Shown here piece by piece: positions 1 to 4,848 of a stretch of DNA of 9,385 bases. The stretch comes from Sulfurimonas sp. (lineage in GTDB: Bacteria; Campylobacterota; Campylobacteria; Campylobacterales; Sulfurimonadaceae), in contig JAQIBW010000084.1 of the NCBI GenBank assembly GCA_027858865.1, positions 1 through 9,385 on the forward strand, written 5' to 3'. Every line of letters begins with the position of its first letter. Position 1 is the stretch's first letter. Under the pieces are notes generated by a model. The model had not been told where the DNA came from. It did no database searches and saw only the letters and a program-made list of their open reading frames with translations. The position numbers and the translations under genes are program-made.

Positions 1-205
1 TAAACACTAATACATTCGCAAAAAGTAAATATTGTGGCACAAACATATTCAACGTTTAAAATTAGAAATTCAGATTTAAGCCTATTTACAAGTTACACAC
101 AAATCGTAAAGATATAACAGTTCTTTCAAATTACCGCCTTATAATATTTTTTAATTTTATTTATTAATTACTTGATTCATCTTTAAAAAATAAAAGTATA
201 TTTAA
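1..205. other. A+T-rich non-coding stretch downstream of the ATP-grasp gene
   Basis: No open frame of useful length or recognisable RNA gene is visible here on either strand. The part next to the ATP-grasp stop codon is almost pure A/T. No G+C-rich hairpin followed by a T-run is present, so I cannot name a terminator for the two-gene operon that ends at 206. A TATAAT-like hexamer lies on the plus strand at 140-145, but it has no convincing -35 partner and I do not call it a promoter. Confidence 0.5.
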
Positions 206-1105
206 TTATTTAGTTTTCTTATCTATCATATCAACTATCAAATCAATCTTTTTATCATTAAAATCAAGTCCCATTTTTTCTTGCTCAGGAGTTGCAAATG
301 CCGGAATACCATTAACTTCCAGTACTATGTATTCTTCTTTTTCTAAATCATAAATAATATCAACACCACCAATATCAACACCACAGGCTTTACATGCTTT
401 TTTAGCAATTTTTATTATTTTATCATTTGCTTCACGCACAAATACAGAGCCCCCACTTGTGACATTTGTTCGCCAATCCGTTGCACTTGCCTTTCTACCA
501 TAACAACTTACAAACTCTCCATCAACAATGTCTACTCTGAAGTCTGTGTTATCATACTTTATAAATTTTTCCACATAAAAATATCTTAAATCCATTTGAT
601 TTAAAAATGGCAGTAACATATCAAGACTTGCTTCATTCTCAATTTTTGTAAGACCTACTCCACCCCAACCATCAGTTGGTTTATAAACCATTTTATCCCA
701 TTTTTTAATTATCTTTCTTAACTGATCACTATCATCCCTATGACACAATTTATAATCAGCTGTTTTTATCCCTTTGTTTCTAAGGACAAAAGATGTATGA
801 AATTTGTCTTCAGTTAAAGCAAAAGACTCATATGAGTTAATCATAGGAATAACTTTGTTTAGTGCTTGGTATAAATACATCTGATACTGAGTCTGCTCAC
901 CTGCATTGTAAGAGAAAAACAAATCAAGTTTATTAAGCTTTACGCCGTTATGCAGGATACTTCCATTATTAGCTATTGCATGTCTTAGATTTATATCATC
1001 TAGCGTATCAATATCTCTTTCTTTAAGTTTATTAATAATCTTATTTCCAATTTTATCACCACCACTATTACTGTACAGCCACATTCCAATTTTTCTATTT
1101 GACAT
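206..1105 (-). CDS. RimK-like ATP-grasp ligase
   Basis: This is a 299-residue ATP-grasp protein resembling the RimK/LysX/MptN group, which uses ATP to join an amino acid (often glutamate) to a carboxylate through an acyl-phosphate. Visible motifs are DKFHTSFVLRNKGI (100-113), the nucleotide-binding strand and glycine loop VYKPTDGWGGVGL (140-152), DFRVDIVDG (188-196), WRTNVTSGG (211-219, like the RimK FRxNxxxGG stretch), GVDIGGVDIIYD (242-253) and the metal-binding VLEVNGIPAF (261-270; Glu263 and Asn265). There is no signal peptide or membrane segment, so it should be cytosolic. The ATG overlaps the upstream peptidase stop codon as TAATG and has a good ribosome binding site, AAGGGA at 1111-1116, five bases away. 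Family assignment is solid. The substrate is unknown, and S6 modification, cofactor glutamylation or peptide synthesis are all possible. Confidence 0.85.
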   Translation of the reverse strand: MSNRKIGMWLYSNSGGDKIGNKIINKLKERDIDTLDDINLRHAIANNGSILHNGVKLNKLDLFFSYNAGEQTQYQMYLYQALNKVIPMINSYESFALTEDKFHTSFVLRNKGIKTADYKLCHRDDSDQLRKIIKKWDKMVYKPTDGWGGVGLTKIENEASLDMLLPFLNQMDLRYFYVEKFIKYDNTDFRVDIVDGEFVSCYGRKASATDWRTNVTSGGSVFVREANDKIIKIAKKACKACGVDIGGVDIIYDLEKEEYIVLEVNGIPAFATPEQEKMGLDFNDKKIDLIVDMIDKKTK

Positions 1106-2220
1106 TAATTTCCCTTTTTAAAATCTAAGTTTTCAACAAAATAAGTAAATAACGTTTTACTCAACTCAATTCTACTTGTAAAACTTTCTTTGGAAGCTCT
1201 TTCATGTATAGTATGATCCCCATCACCAAATGGTCCAAAGCCATCTAAAGTTACAACCCCACATGAACTTACAACGTTAGCGTCACTCACTCCACCTCTC
1301 TCTTCTGATTTTAAAGTAGAAGATGTAATCTCTTCGATATTTTTTATCAGAGCTAATGAAGCTTCACTTGTTTGCATTACATCTCTTTGGATGCCACCTC
1401 TAAGTTGTGCAGTAGTACCATTAACAAAAGATTTTTCAACTATTTCATCTATACTTTTTAAAACTCTGTCACATTCTTGTGAATTTTTGTATCTCAGCTC
1501 AAAAACCATATTTGCGGACGGTGAAATTGTATTTGCACCGATGCCACCATTAATTTTACCTACATTAACAGTTGTCCCTTTTTCTAAGTCTGTCAACTTC
1601 ACTAGTTCCTGTAGTTTGTAAGAAGCTTCCAGGTTTGCATCATGTCCATGAATATAGTTATTTCCAGCATGAGCTGCTTTACCTGTTATATCTAGAAAAA
1701 AAGTACCTACCCCTTTTCTTCCGGTTACAACTTCCATATCTTCTCCGGCTGCTTCATATACAAAACAGTAGTCATAATTAGCTGCAAGTTTTGCTGTCAA
1801 ATGCTTGGAGTCGTCACTGCCTGTTTCTTCATCACTTACAAAAAGGATATCTATGTTTCTTATATCTGGATGTTTCTCTTTTAATTCTCTGAGAGCCTGA
1901 AGTAGTACTATATTTCCACCCTTCATATCACAAACACCAGGTCCATAAATCCACTCTTCATCTTCAGAATATTCTTCAAATTCATTTAGTGGGAATACTG
2001 TGTCTAAATGCCCAAGTAGTAATAGTTGTTTTGAAGCTTTGTCATGTTTTGAAGTGTAATGTCTATGATTACCAATAAGTTCTCTATCATAAATAGTTAC
2101 TTCAAAACCCAACTCTACAAGCCATTTATCAAATAATAATCCAACTCTGTCTACACCATGTTTATTTTTAGTGTATGAGTTTATATTTACAATTGTGCTT
2201 AAGTCATTTAAATAGCTCAT
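1105..2220 (-). CDS. M20 family zinc carboxypeptidase (glutamate carboxypeptidase-like)
   Basis: A 371-residue di-zinc peptidase of the M20/CPG2/ArgE/DapE group, which releases a C-terminal amino acid (glutamate in CPG2) or deacylates an amino acid. The metal-site residues expected of the family are present: GHLDTV (70-75, His71), CDMKGG (97-102, bridging Asp98), SDEETGS (129-135, catalytic Glu131 and ligand Glu132), YEAAG (155-159, Glu156) and the late DHTIHE (335-340, His336). GRKGVG (167-172) and AAHAG (182-186) mark the junction and lid domain that forms the dimer. No signal peptide is seen, so it should be cytosolic, unlike secreted CPG2. The ATG at 2220 has AGGAG at 2225-2229. It is the first gene of a two-gene operon with the ATP-grasp ligase, joined through a one-base TAATG overlap. 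Family is clear, substrate is not. Confidence 0.88.
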   Translation of the reverse strand: MSYLNDLSTIVNINSYTKNKHGVDRVGLLFDKWLVELGFEVTIYDRELIGNHRHYTSKHDKASKQLLLLGHLDTVFPLNEFEEYSEDEEWIYGPGVCDMKGGNIVLLQALRELKEKHPDIRNIDILFVSDEETGSDDSKHLTAKLAANYDYCFVYEAAGEDMEVVTGRKGVGTFFLDITGKAAHAGNNYIHGHDANLEASYKLQELVKLTDLEKGTTVNVGKINGGIGANTISPSANMVFELRYKNSQECDRVLKSIDEIVEKSFVNGTTAQLRGGIQRDVMQTSEASLALIKNIEEITSSTLKSEERGGVSDANVVSSCGVVTLDGFGPFGDGDHTIHERASKESFTSRIELSKTLFTYFVENLDFKKGN

Positions 2221-2227
2221 TCAACTC

Positions 2228-2247
2228 CTAGTTTCTTTGCGAACTAG
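2228..2247 (-). promoter_or_regulatory. Small hairpin touching the peptidase ribosome binding site
   Basis: CTAGTT (2228-2233) and AACTAG (2242-2247) form a perfect 6-bp inverted repeat around an 8-base loop. On the transcript the descending arm shares two bases with the AGGAG ribosome binding site (2225-2229) of the M20 gene. It could modulate initiation, but a stem this short in A+T-rich DNA may be chance. Confidence 0.2.
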
Positions 2248-2251
2248 ATTA

Positions 2252-2257
2252 ATTGTA
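2252..2257 (-). promoter_or_regulatory. Candidate -10 box of the M20/ATP-grasp operon
   Basis: On the minus strand TACAAT (plus-strand ATTGTA) matches the sigma-70 -10 consensus TATAAT at five of six positions. It follows a long A/T run, as is typical of Campylobacterota promoters, whose -35 element is often not recognisable. Initiation about seven bases downstream would give a leader of roughly 25 bases. The hairpin closing rplS lies just upstream, which fits a separate transcription unit. Confidence 0.4.
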
Positions 2258-2329
2258 CTATATATTTATTTAATATTTATAAAAAGATGTGGTATTTGTT
2301 AGTTGGAGTGGAAGAAAGGGAAGAAGTGT

Positions 2330-2364
2330 AAAGACTTAGAAGATTATTTTCTTCTAAGTTCTTT
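2330..2364 (-). terminator. Hairpin across the rplS stop codon, possible operon terminator
   Basis: AAAGACTTAGAAG (2330-2342) pairs with CTTCTAAGT plus CTTT (2351-2364) through 13 base pairs, with a single bulged base at 2360 and an 8-base loop. The rplS TAA stop (2344-2346) lies in the loop, so the last codons of the gene form one arm. In the direction of transcription the tail is pyrimidine-rich (TACACTTCTTCCC) but not a clean U-run. It is therefore either a weak intrinsic terminator or a 3'-end stabilising hairpin. Confidence 0.5.
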
Positions 2365-2703
2365 GATACGAGCTTTTTTACCAGCAAGATCACGTAGATA
2401 AAATAGTTTCGCACGACGAACGCGACCGCGACGGAGAACTTTTATTTCACTAATTGAGTCAGAGTAAAGTGGGAAAATTCTTTCAATACCAATACCATTA
2501 GCACCAATTTTACGTACAGTAATTGTTTTACCAGTACCTTCACCACGTTTTGCTATACAAACACCCTCGTAGCTTTGTACACGAGTTTTGTCACCCTCTT
2601 TAATAGTTACTGCTAAACGAACAGTATCACCAGCACGAAAGTCTGGAAGATTTTTCTCAGCAGTTTGTGCTTTTTCAAAGTTTTCTATGTACTTATTTCT
2701 CAT
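2344..2703 (-). CDS. rplS: 50S ribosomal protein L19
   Basis: A 119-residue L19, the usual bacterial length. It is a large-subunit protein at the 30S-50S interface. Diagnostic stretches are the N-terminal FRAGDTVRLAV, the SYEGVCIAKRG strand, GIGIERIFPLYSDSI and the basic tail VLRRGRVRRAKLFYLRDLAGKKARIKE (the last split here only as a description of its Arg/Lys richness). The ATG at 2703 overlaps the end of trmD by 11 bases and is preceded by AAGGA about seven bases upstream, which supports this start. It is the last gene of the rpsP-khpA-rimM-trmD-rplS cluster, and its stop codon lies in the loop of a hairpin. Confidence 0.97.
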   Translation of the reverse strand: MRNKYIENFEKAQTAEKNLPDFRAGDTVRLAVTIKEGDKTRVQSYEGVCIAKRGEGTGKTITVRKIGANGIGIERIFPLYSDSISEIKVLRRGRVRRAKLFYLRDLAGKKARIKELRRK

Positions 2704-3397
2704 AAGATTTCCTTGTTCTATGCTTTAAAAGCTGCTCTGGTCTGAAGAATTTAGTCTTACATTCAGACAAGGCTAATTTAAGTGAGCGAATTTTACTATG
2801 ATTTCCCTTTAAATATTCTGATGGGACAGAACAACTTTGGAAATCTTTAGGTTTAGAGAAAGATGGTGCCTCTAATAGAGGTGTTTCAAAACTTTCAATA
2901 CTCAGCGACTCACTATTGCCAAGTACACCTTCTACATTTCTCGAAATGGCATCACACATAACAAGTGAAGGTAATTCTCCACCGGTTAAAATGTAATCTC
3001 CTATCGAGAAAACTTCATCAGCAAACTCTTCAATGACTCTTTCATCAATCCCTTCATATCTTCCACTAACGAAAGCTATATGAGACTTTTTTGCCAATCT
3101 TTTTGCATCACGCTGCACAAAAGGTTTTGCAACGGGAGTTAAAAAAACAATATGAACCTCTTCATCTTGTTTTTTAAGTTCACCCAAAGAGTCAAAAAGT
3201 GGCTGAGGGTTCATACCCATACCTGCTCCGCCACCTACTGCTGTGTCATCGACTTTAAAATGCTTGTTATTACTAAACTCTCTTGGATCTAAATAGTTAA
3301 TATTTAAAATATCTTTATCAATTGCCCGTTTAAGAATAGAGTCACGAAAATATCCCTCTACAATATTTTGAAATAGAGTTACACAAGGGAAAGTCAT
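2693..3397 (-). CDS. trmD: tRNA (guanine-N1-)-methyltransferase TrmD
   Basis: A 234-residue SPOUT-class enzyme that transfers methyl from S-adenosylmethionine to N1 of G37 in tRNAs with G36, preventing +1 frameshifting. Visible signatures are VGGGAGMGMNPQP (54-66), the trefoil-knot strands FLTPVAKPF (85-93), FVSGRYEGIDERV (109-121, Glu115) and FSIGDYILTGGELP (130-143), SRNVEGVLG (152-160, Arg153 matching E. coli Arg154) and VPSEYLKGNHSKI (191-203). Oddity: the interdomain linker reads ESFETPLLE (168-176), so both positions matching E. coli Asp169 (the proposed catalytic base) and Asp177 are Glu. The C-terminal domain also diverges, with Leu-Lys where the E. coli motif has Trp-Arg. The ATG overlaps the rimM stop codon as TAATG, so translation is probably coupled. 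Confidence 0.95.
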   Translation of the reverse strand: MTFPCVTLFQNIVEGYFRDSILKRAIDKDILNINYLDPREFSNNKHFKVDDTAVGGGAGMGMNPQPLFDSLGELKKQDEEVHIVFLTPVAKPFVQRDAKRLAKKSHIAFVSGRYEGIDERVIEEFADEVFSIGDYILTGGELPSLVMCDAISRNVEGVLGNSESLSIESFETPLLEAPSFSKPKDFQSCSVPSEYLKGNHSKIRSLKLALSECKTKFFRPEQLLKHRTRKSYEK

Positions 3398-3939
3398 TAT
3401 GAAGCTTCTAAAATATCTATTGCACCATCAACTGTAATAATCTTTTTATCAATATCAGTATTTAAAACAAATGGTTTATGAAACGGGATTAAAAAACTCT
3501 TTGCAGATCCTTTTTTAACCAGTTCATCACTCGTTTTAACATTCAGATAATTACTGATTGTGATACGTTCAACTTCATTTACAACACCTAAAAGTTTTCC
3601 ATCTTCGTAAACTTCACAATCCTCTAGATCAAACCAGAAAAACTCACCGTCTTCTAAATGACAGTTTTTTCTTGTCTCTTCACGAGTTGTGTAAAGTTTT
3701 ATGTTTGTAAACTTTTTTGCATCTTCGATACTATCAACACCAGCTATTTTTATAATACCTCTTTCATGATTTACATCACCTAGAGTAATAGTGGTATTTT
3801 TATTTGTCAAAAATGTAGAGTTTTTTTGAAATTGTTCTGGGAAATCACAATGAATGTGAAATTTCATATCACCTTTTATACCGACAGTTTTGCCGATAGT
3901 GGCAATGTGAAGTCTTGCTTCTTTAGATTGGTTCGACAT
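3397..3939 (-). CDS. rimM: 16S rRNA processing / ribosome maturation factor RimM
   Basis: A 180-residue RimM, close to the usual length. It binds S19 and the 30S head and helps late 16S rRNA maturation. The N-terminal beta-barrel starts with IATIGKTVGIKGDMKF (12-27). The PRC-barrel domain starts at GEFFWFDLEDCEVY (98-111), continues through LLGVVNEVE and ends with FLIPFHKPFV (149-158) and the conserved Val-Asp and Leu-Glu tail. The ATG at 3939 lies inside the KH gene (17-base overlap) with no clear ribosome binding site. No other start codon precedes the conserved N-terminus, so I keep it and infer coupling. Order rpsP-khpA-rimM-trmD supports the call. Confidence 0.94.
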   Translation of the reverse strand: MSNQSKEARLHIATIGKTVGIKGDMKFHIHCDFPEQFQKNSTFLTNKNTTITLGDVNHERGIIKIAGVDSIEDAKKFTNIKLYTTREETRKNCHLEDGEFFWFDLEDCEVYEDGKLLGVVNEVERITISNYLNVKTSDELVKKGSAKSFLIPFHKPFVLNTDIDKKIITVDGAIDILEAS

Positions 3940-4159
3940 TGATTCTATAGCTTACGCCATCTTTTGCTTTACAGCCAGATATTACAGTTTTAATTGCACC
4001 AATCATTTTGCCCTCTTTACCAATAAGCTTACCTACGTCCGCTTGATTGGCATAAAGAACTATTTCAGTAACTTCATCACTCTCTTTTGTCTGCACTTTT
4101 ATATCATCTGGGTAAGTTGCTATAAGCTTCGCAAACTGAGCGACAAATTCAGAAATCAT
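3923..4159 (-). CDS. khpA: KH-domain RNA-binding protein KhpA (YlqC-like)
   Basis: A 78-residue, single type II KH-domain protein. The RNA-binding GxxG loop is seen as LIGKEGKMIGAIK (45-57; GKEG at 47-50). The N-terminal helix FVAQFAKLIATYPDD and the C-terminal strand YRINVEP complete the fold. The family binds RNA broadly and in some Gram-positive bacteria partners with the Jag/KhpB protein. No partner gene is in this window. The gene starts two bases after the rpsP TAG stop and overlaps rimM by 17 bases. It has no obvious ribosome binding site of its own, so translation probably depends on rpsP. Location between rpsP and rimM is typical of the family. Confidence 0.92.
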   Translation of the reverse strand: MISEFVAQFAKLIATYPDDIKVQTKESDEVTEIVLYANQADVGKLIGKEGKMIGAIKTVISGCKAKDGVSYRINVEPI

Positions 4160-4161
4160 GA

Positions 4162-4389
4162 CTAACGACCAGTTATCTTTTTTACACGGTCACTCATTTG
4201 AGCACCAGTACTTAACCAGTAGTCAAGTCTTTCATTATCAACAACTAAAGTTTTCTCAGCTACCATTGGATTATAATGTCCAATTAGTTCAATCCAACCA
4301 CCATCTCTACGTTTACGGTTATCTGTTACAGCTATTCTGTAAAATGGTTGTTTTTTTCTTCCCATACGAGTAAGTCTAATTACTGTCAT
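4162..4389 (-). CDS. rpsP: 30S ribosomal protein S16
   Basis: A 75-residue S16, at the short end of the family's normal range. The protein stabilises the 5' domain of 16S rRNA during 30S assembly. The hallmark N-terminus VIRLTRMGRKKQPFYRI is present, followed by DNRKRRDGGWIELIGHYNP and the RLDYWLSTGAQMSDRVKKI helix. The ATG has AGGA at 4396-4399, six bases upstream. This is the first gene of the cluster. Unlike the compact arrangement I recall from C. jejuni, it is separated from ffh by 457 bases that carry a candidate promoter on this strand. Confidence 0.97.
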   Translation of the reverse strand: MTVIRLTRMGRKKQPFYRIAVTDNRKRRDGGWIELIGHYNPMVAEKTLVVDNERLDYWLSTGAQMSDRVKKITGR

Positions 4390-4414
4390 TTGTTTTCCTA
4401 GTCATTATTTAAAC

Positions 4415-4439
4415 GATAGTTGAGCAGAGCCCATCTATC
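4415..4439 (-). promoter_or_regulatory. rpsP: Hairpin in the rpsP leader
   Basis: On the minus-strand transcript GATAG-A-TGGGC pairs with GCTCA-A-CTATC around a TCT loop. This gives ten base pairs with one A-A mismatch and one G-U wobble. The same positions on the plus strand would contain an A-C mismatch instead of the wobble, so the fold favours RNA made in the rpsP direction. It ends 25 bases before the rpsP start codon. A role in controlling the ribosomal protein operon is an inference. Confidence 0.4.
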
Positions 4440-4492
4440 TACGCTAGCCGCTAAGGCACTAAAGATATTTCTTTTGAAATATTAATAAATAT

Positions 4493-4521
4493 TTGGTGGT
4501 TTTTGCAGAATAAAATATACT
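4493..4521 (+). promoter_or_regulatory. Candidate sigma-70 promoter on the plus strand
   Basis: TTGGTG (4493-4498) and TATACT (4516-4521) are separated by 17 bases, the preferred spacing. The -10 matches five of six consensus positions and the -35 is weak. Transcription would run against all neighbouring genes and reach the plus-strand terminator at 4813-4848, giving an RNA of about 315 bases. In A+T-rich DNA such matches arise by chance, so this is tentative. Confidence 0.3.
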
Positions 4522-4697
4522 AAGTAGTTTTATTGTGCCTCTTACCGCCGTCGAGTAAATCTTTTTCTATTCTGGCTACATTTTACTTTGTAAAATATGC
4601 TCATCATAGAGATTTCCACGATATGCGTCTTATATCTTGGTTTTCAAGATACCTTCTAATCACAGAGGGATTATTTCAGAAGTTATTACGATTCGGA

Positions 4698-4726
4698 ATT
4701 ATAACTAGTTATTTCTTAAAAGTAAA
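4698..4726 (-). promoter_or_regulatory. Candidate sigma-70 promoter upstream of rpsP
   Basis: On the minus strand TTTACT (4721-4726) and a perfect TATAAT (4698-4703) are separated by exactly 17 bases. Transcription should start near 4691 and run toward rpsP, giving a leader of about 300 bases. The -10 box overlaps a 12-base palindrome, ATAACTAGTTAT (4701-4712). This is the best promoter match in the gap and the simplest source of rpsP operon transcription, unless it drives a separate small RNA. Confidence 0.5.
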
Positions 4727-4789
4727 TAGATTCAGGACAAAGGCAAAAATAAAAAGAGTGATGTATATTCAAGGCGCATAATGAGGACG

Positions 4790-4803
4790 TGCACTATAGT
4801 GCA
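4790..4803. repeat. Perfect 14-base palindrome
   Basis: TGCACTATAGTGCA reads identically on both strands, about 44 bases from the ffh stop codon. It has no loop, which suits a dimeric DNA-binding protein or a mobile-element end better than an RNA hairpin. No function can be assigned from sequence. Confidence 0.45.
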
Positions 4804-4812
4804 TAACGAATG

Positions 4813-4848
4813 TAGCAACGCAGAAGATATGTTGCTATTTTAATTTTT
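4813..4848 (+). terminator. Rho-independent terminator on the plus strand, convergent with ffh
   Basis: TAGCAAC (4813-4819) and GTTGCTA (4831-4837) form a perfect 7-bp stem with an 11-base loop. On the plus strand this is followed directly by TTTTAATTTTT, overlapping the ffh stop codon. In the ffh direction the hairpin is followed by CATTCGTT, so it is not a convincing ffh terminator. It implies, or is a relic of, plus-strand transcription through the ffh-rpsP gap. Confidence 0.5.

Larger units (their letters stand above)
4390..4846. other. 457-base gap between ffh and rpsP without an identified gene
   Basis: No known protein or RNA gene is recognised here. A plus-strand frame from a TTG at 4533 to a stop at 4781 (82 codons) has no ribosome binding site and resembles no family I know. 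On the minus strand, 4520-4663 reads as short protein-like blocks (VIRRYLENQDIRRISWKSL, then NVARIEKDLLDGGKRHNKTT) broken by TGA TGA and TAA. Promoter-like pairs lie on both strands. Hairpins are at 4415-4439, 4465-4494, 4580-4596 (7-bp stem, 3-base loop) and 4633-4651 (7-bp stem, 5-base loop). Palindromes lie at 4701-4712 and 4790-4803, and a plus-strand terminator is at 4813-4848. A decayed insertion, a dispersed repeat or a small RNA locus would all fit. Confidence 0.5.

Noticed and set aside
82..129. Minus-strand 15-codon frame with TTG start behind AAGGCGG
   Set aside because: Too short to judge, with no conserved feature. The ribosome-binding-site match alone is weak evidence in this non-coding stretch.
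1391..1781. Two overlapping plus-strand open frames of 76 and 69 codons
   Set aside because: They lie antisense inside the M20 peptidase gene, which has all its metal-site motifs, and they match no known family.
206..2220. LysW-type lysine biosynthesis pair (LysX plus LysK)
   Set aside because: No LysW-like carrier or other lysine genes are in the window and the phylum normally uses the diaminopimelate route. Only the family resemblance stands.
4158..4373. Plus-strand open frame of 71 codons
   Set aside because: It is the antisense shadow of rpsP, a clearly recognised ribosomal protein gene.
4533..4781. Plus-strand 82-codon frame as a firm coding gene
   Set aside because: It begins with TTG without a ribosome binding site and has no recognised domain. 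It is mentioned only as part of a possible transcription unit.
4813..4837. Hairpin as the terminator of ffh
   Set aside because: In the ffh direction it is followed by CATTCGTT instead of a U-run. The T-run lies on the other side, so it fits plus-strand transcription.
4390..4846. tRNA, 4.5S SRP RNA or CRISPR array in the ffh-rpsP gap
   Set aside because: No cloverleaf, no conserved SRP RNA tetraloop region and no regularly spaced direct repeats are visible.
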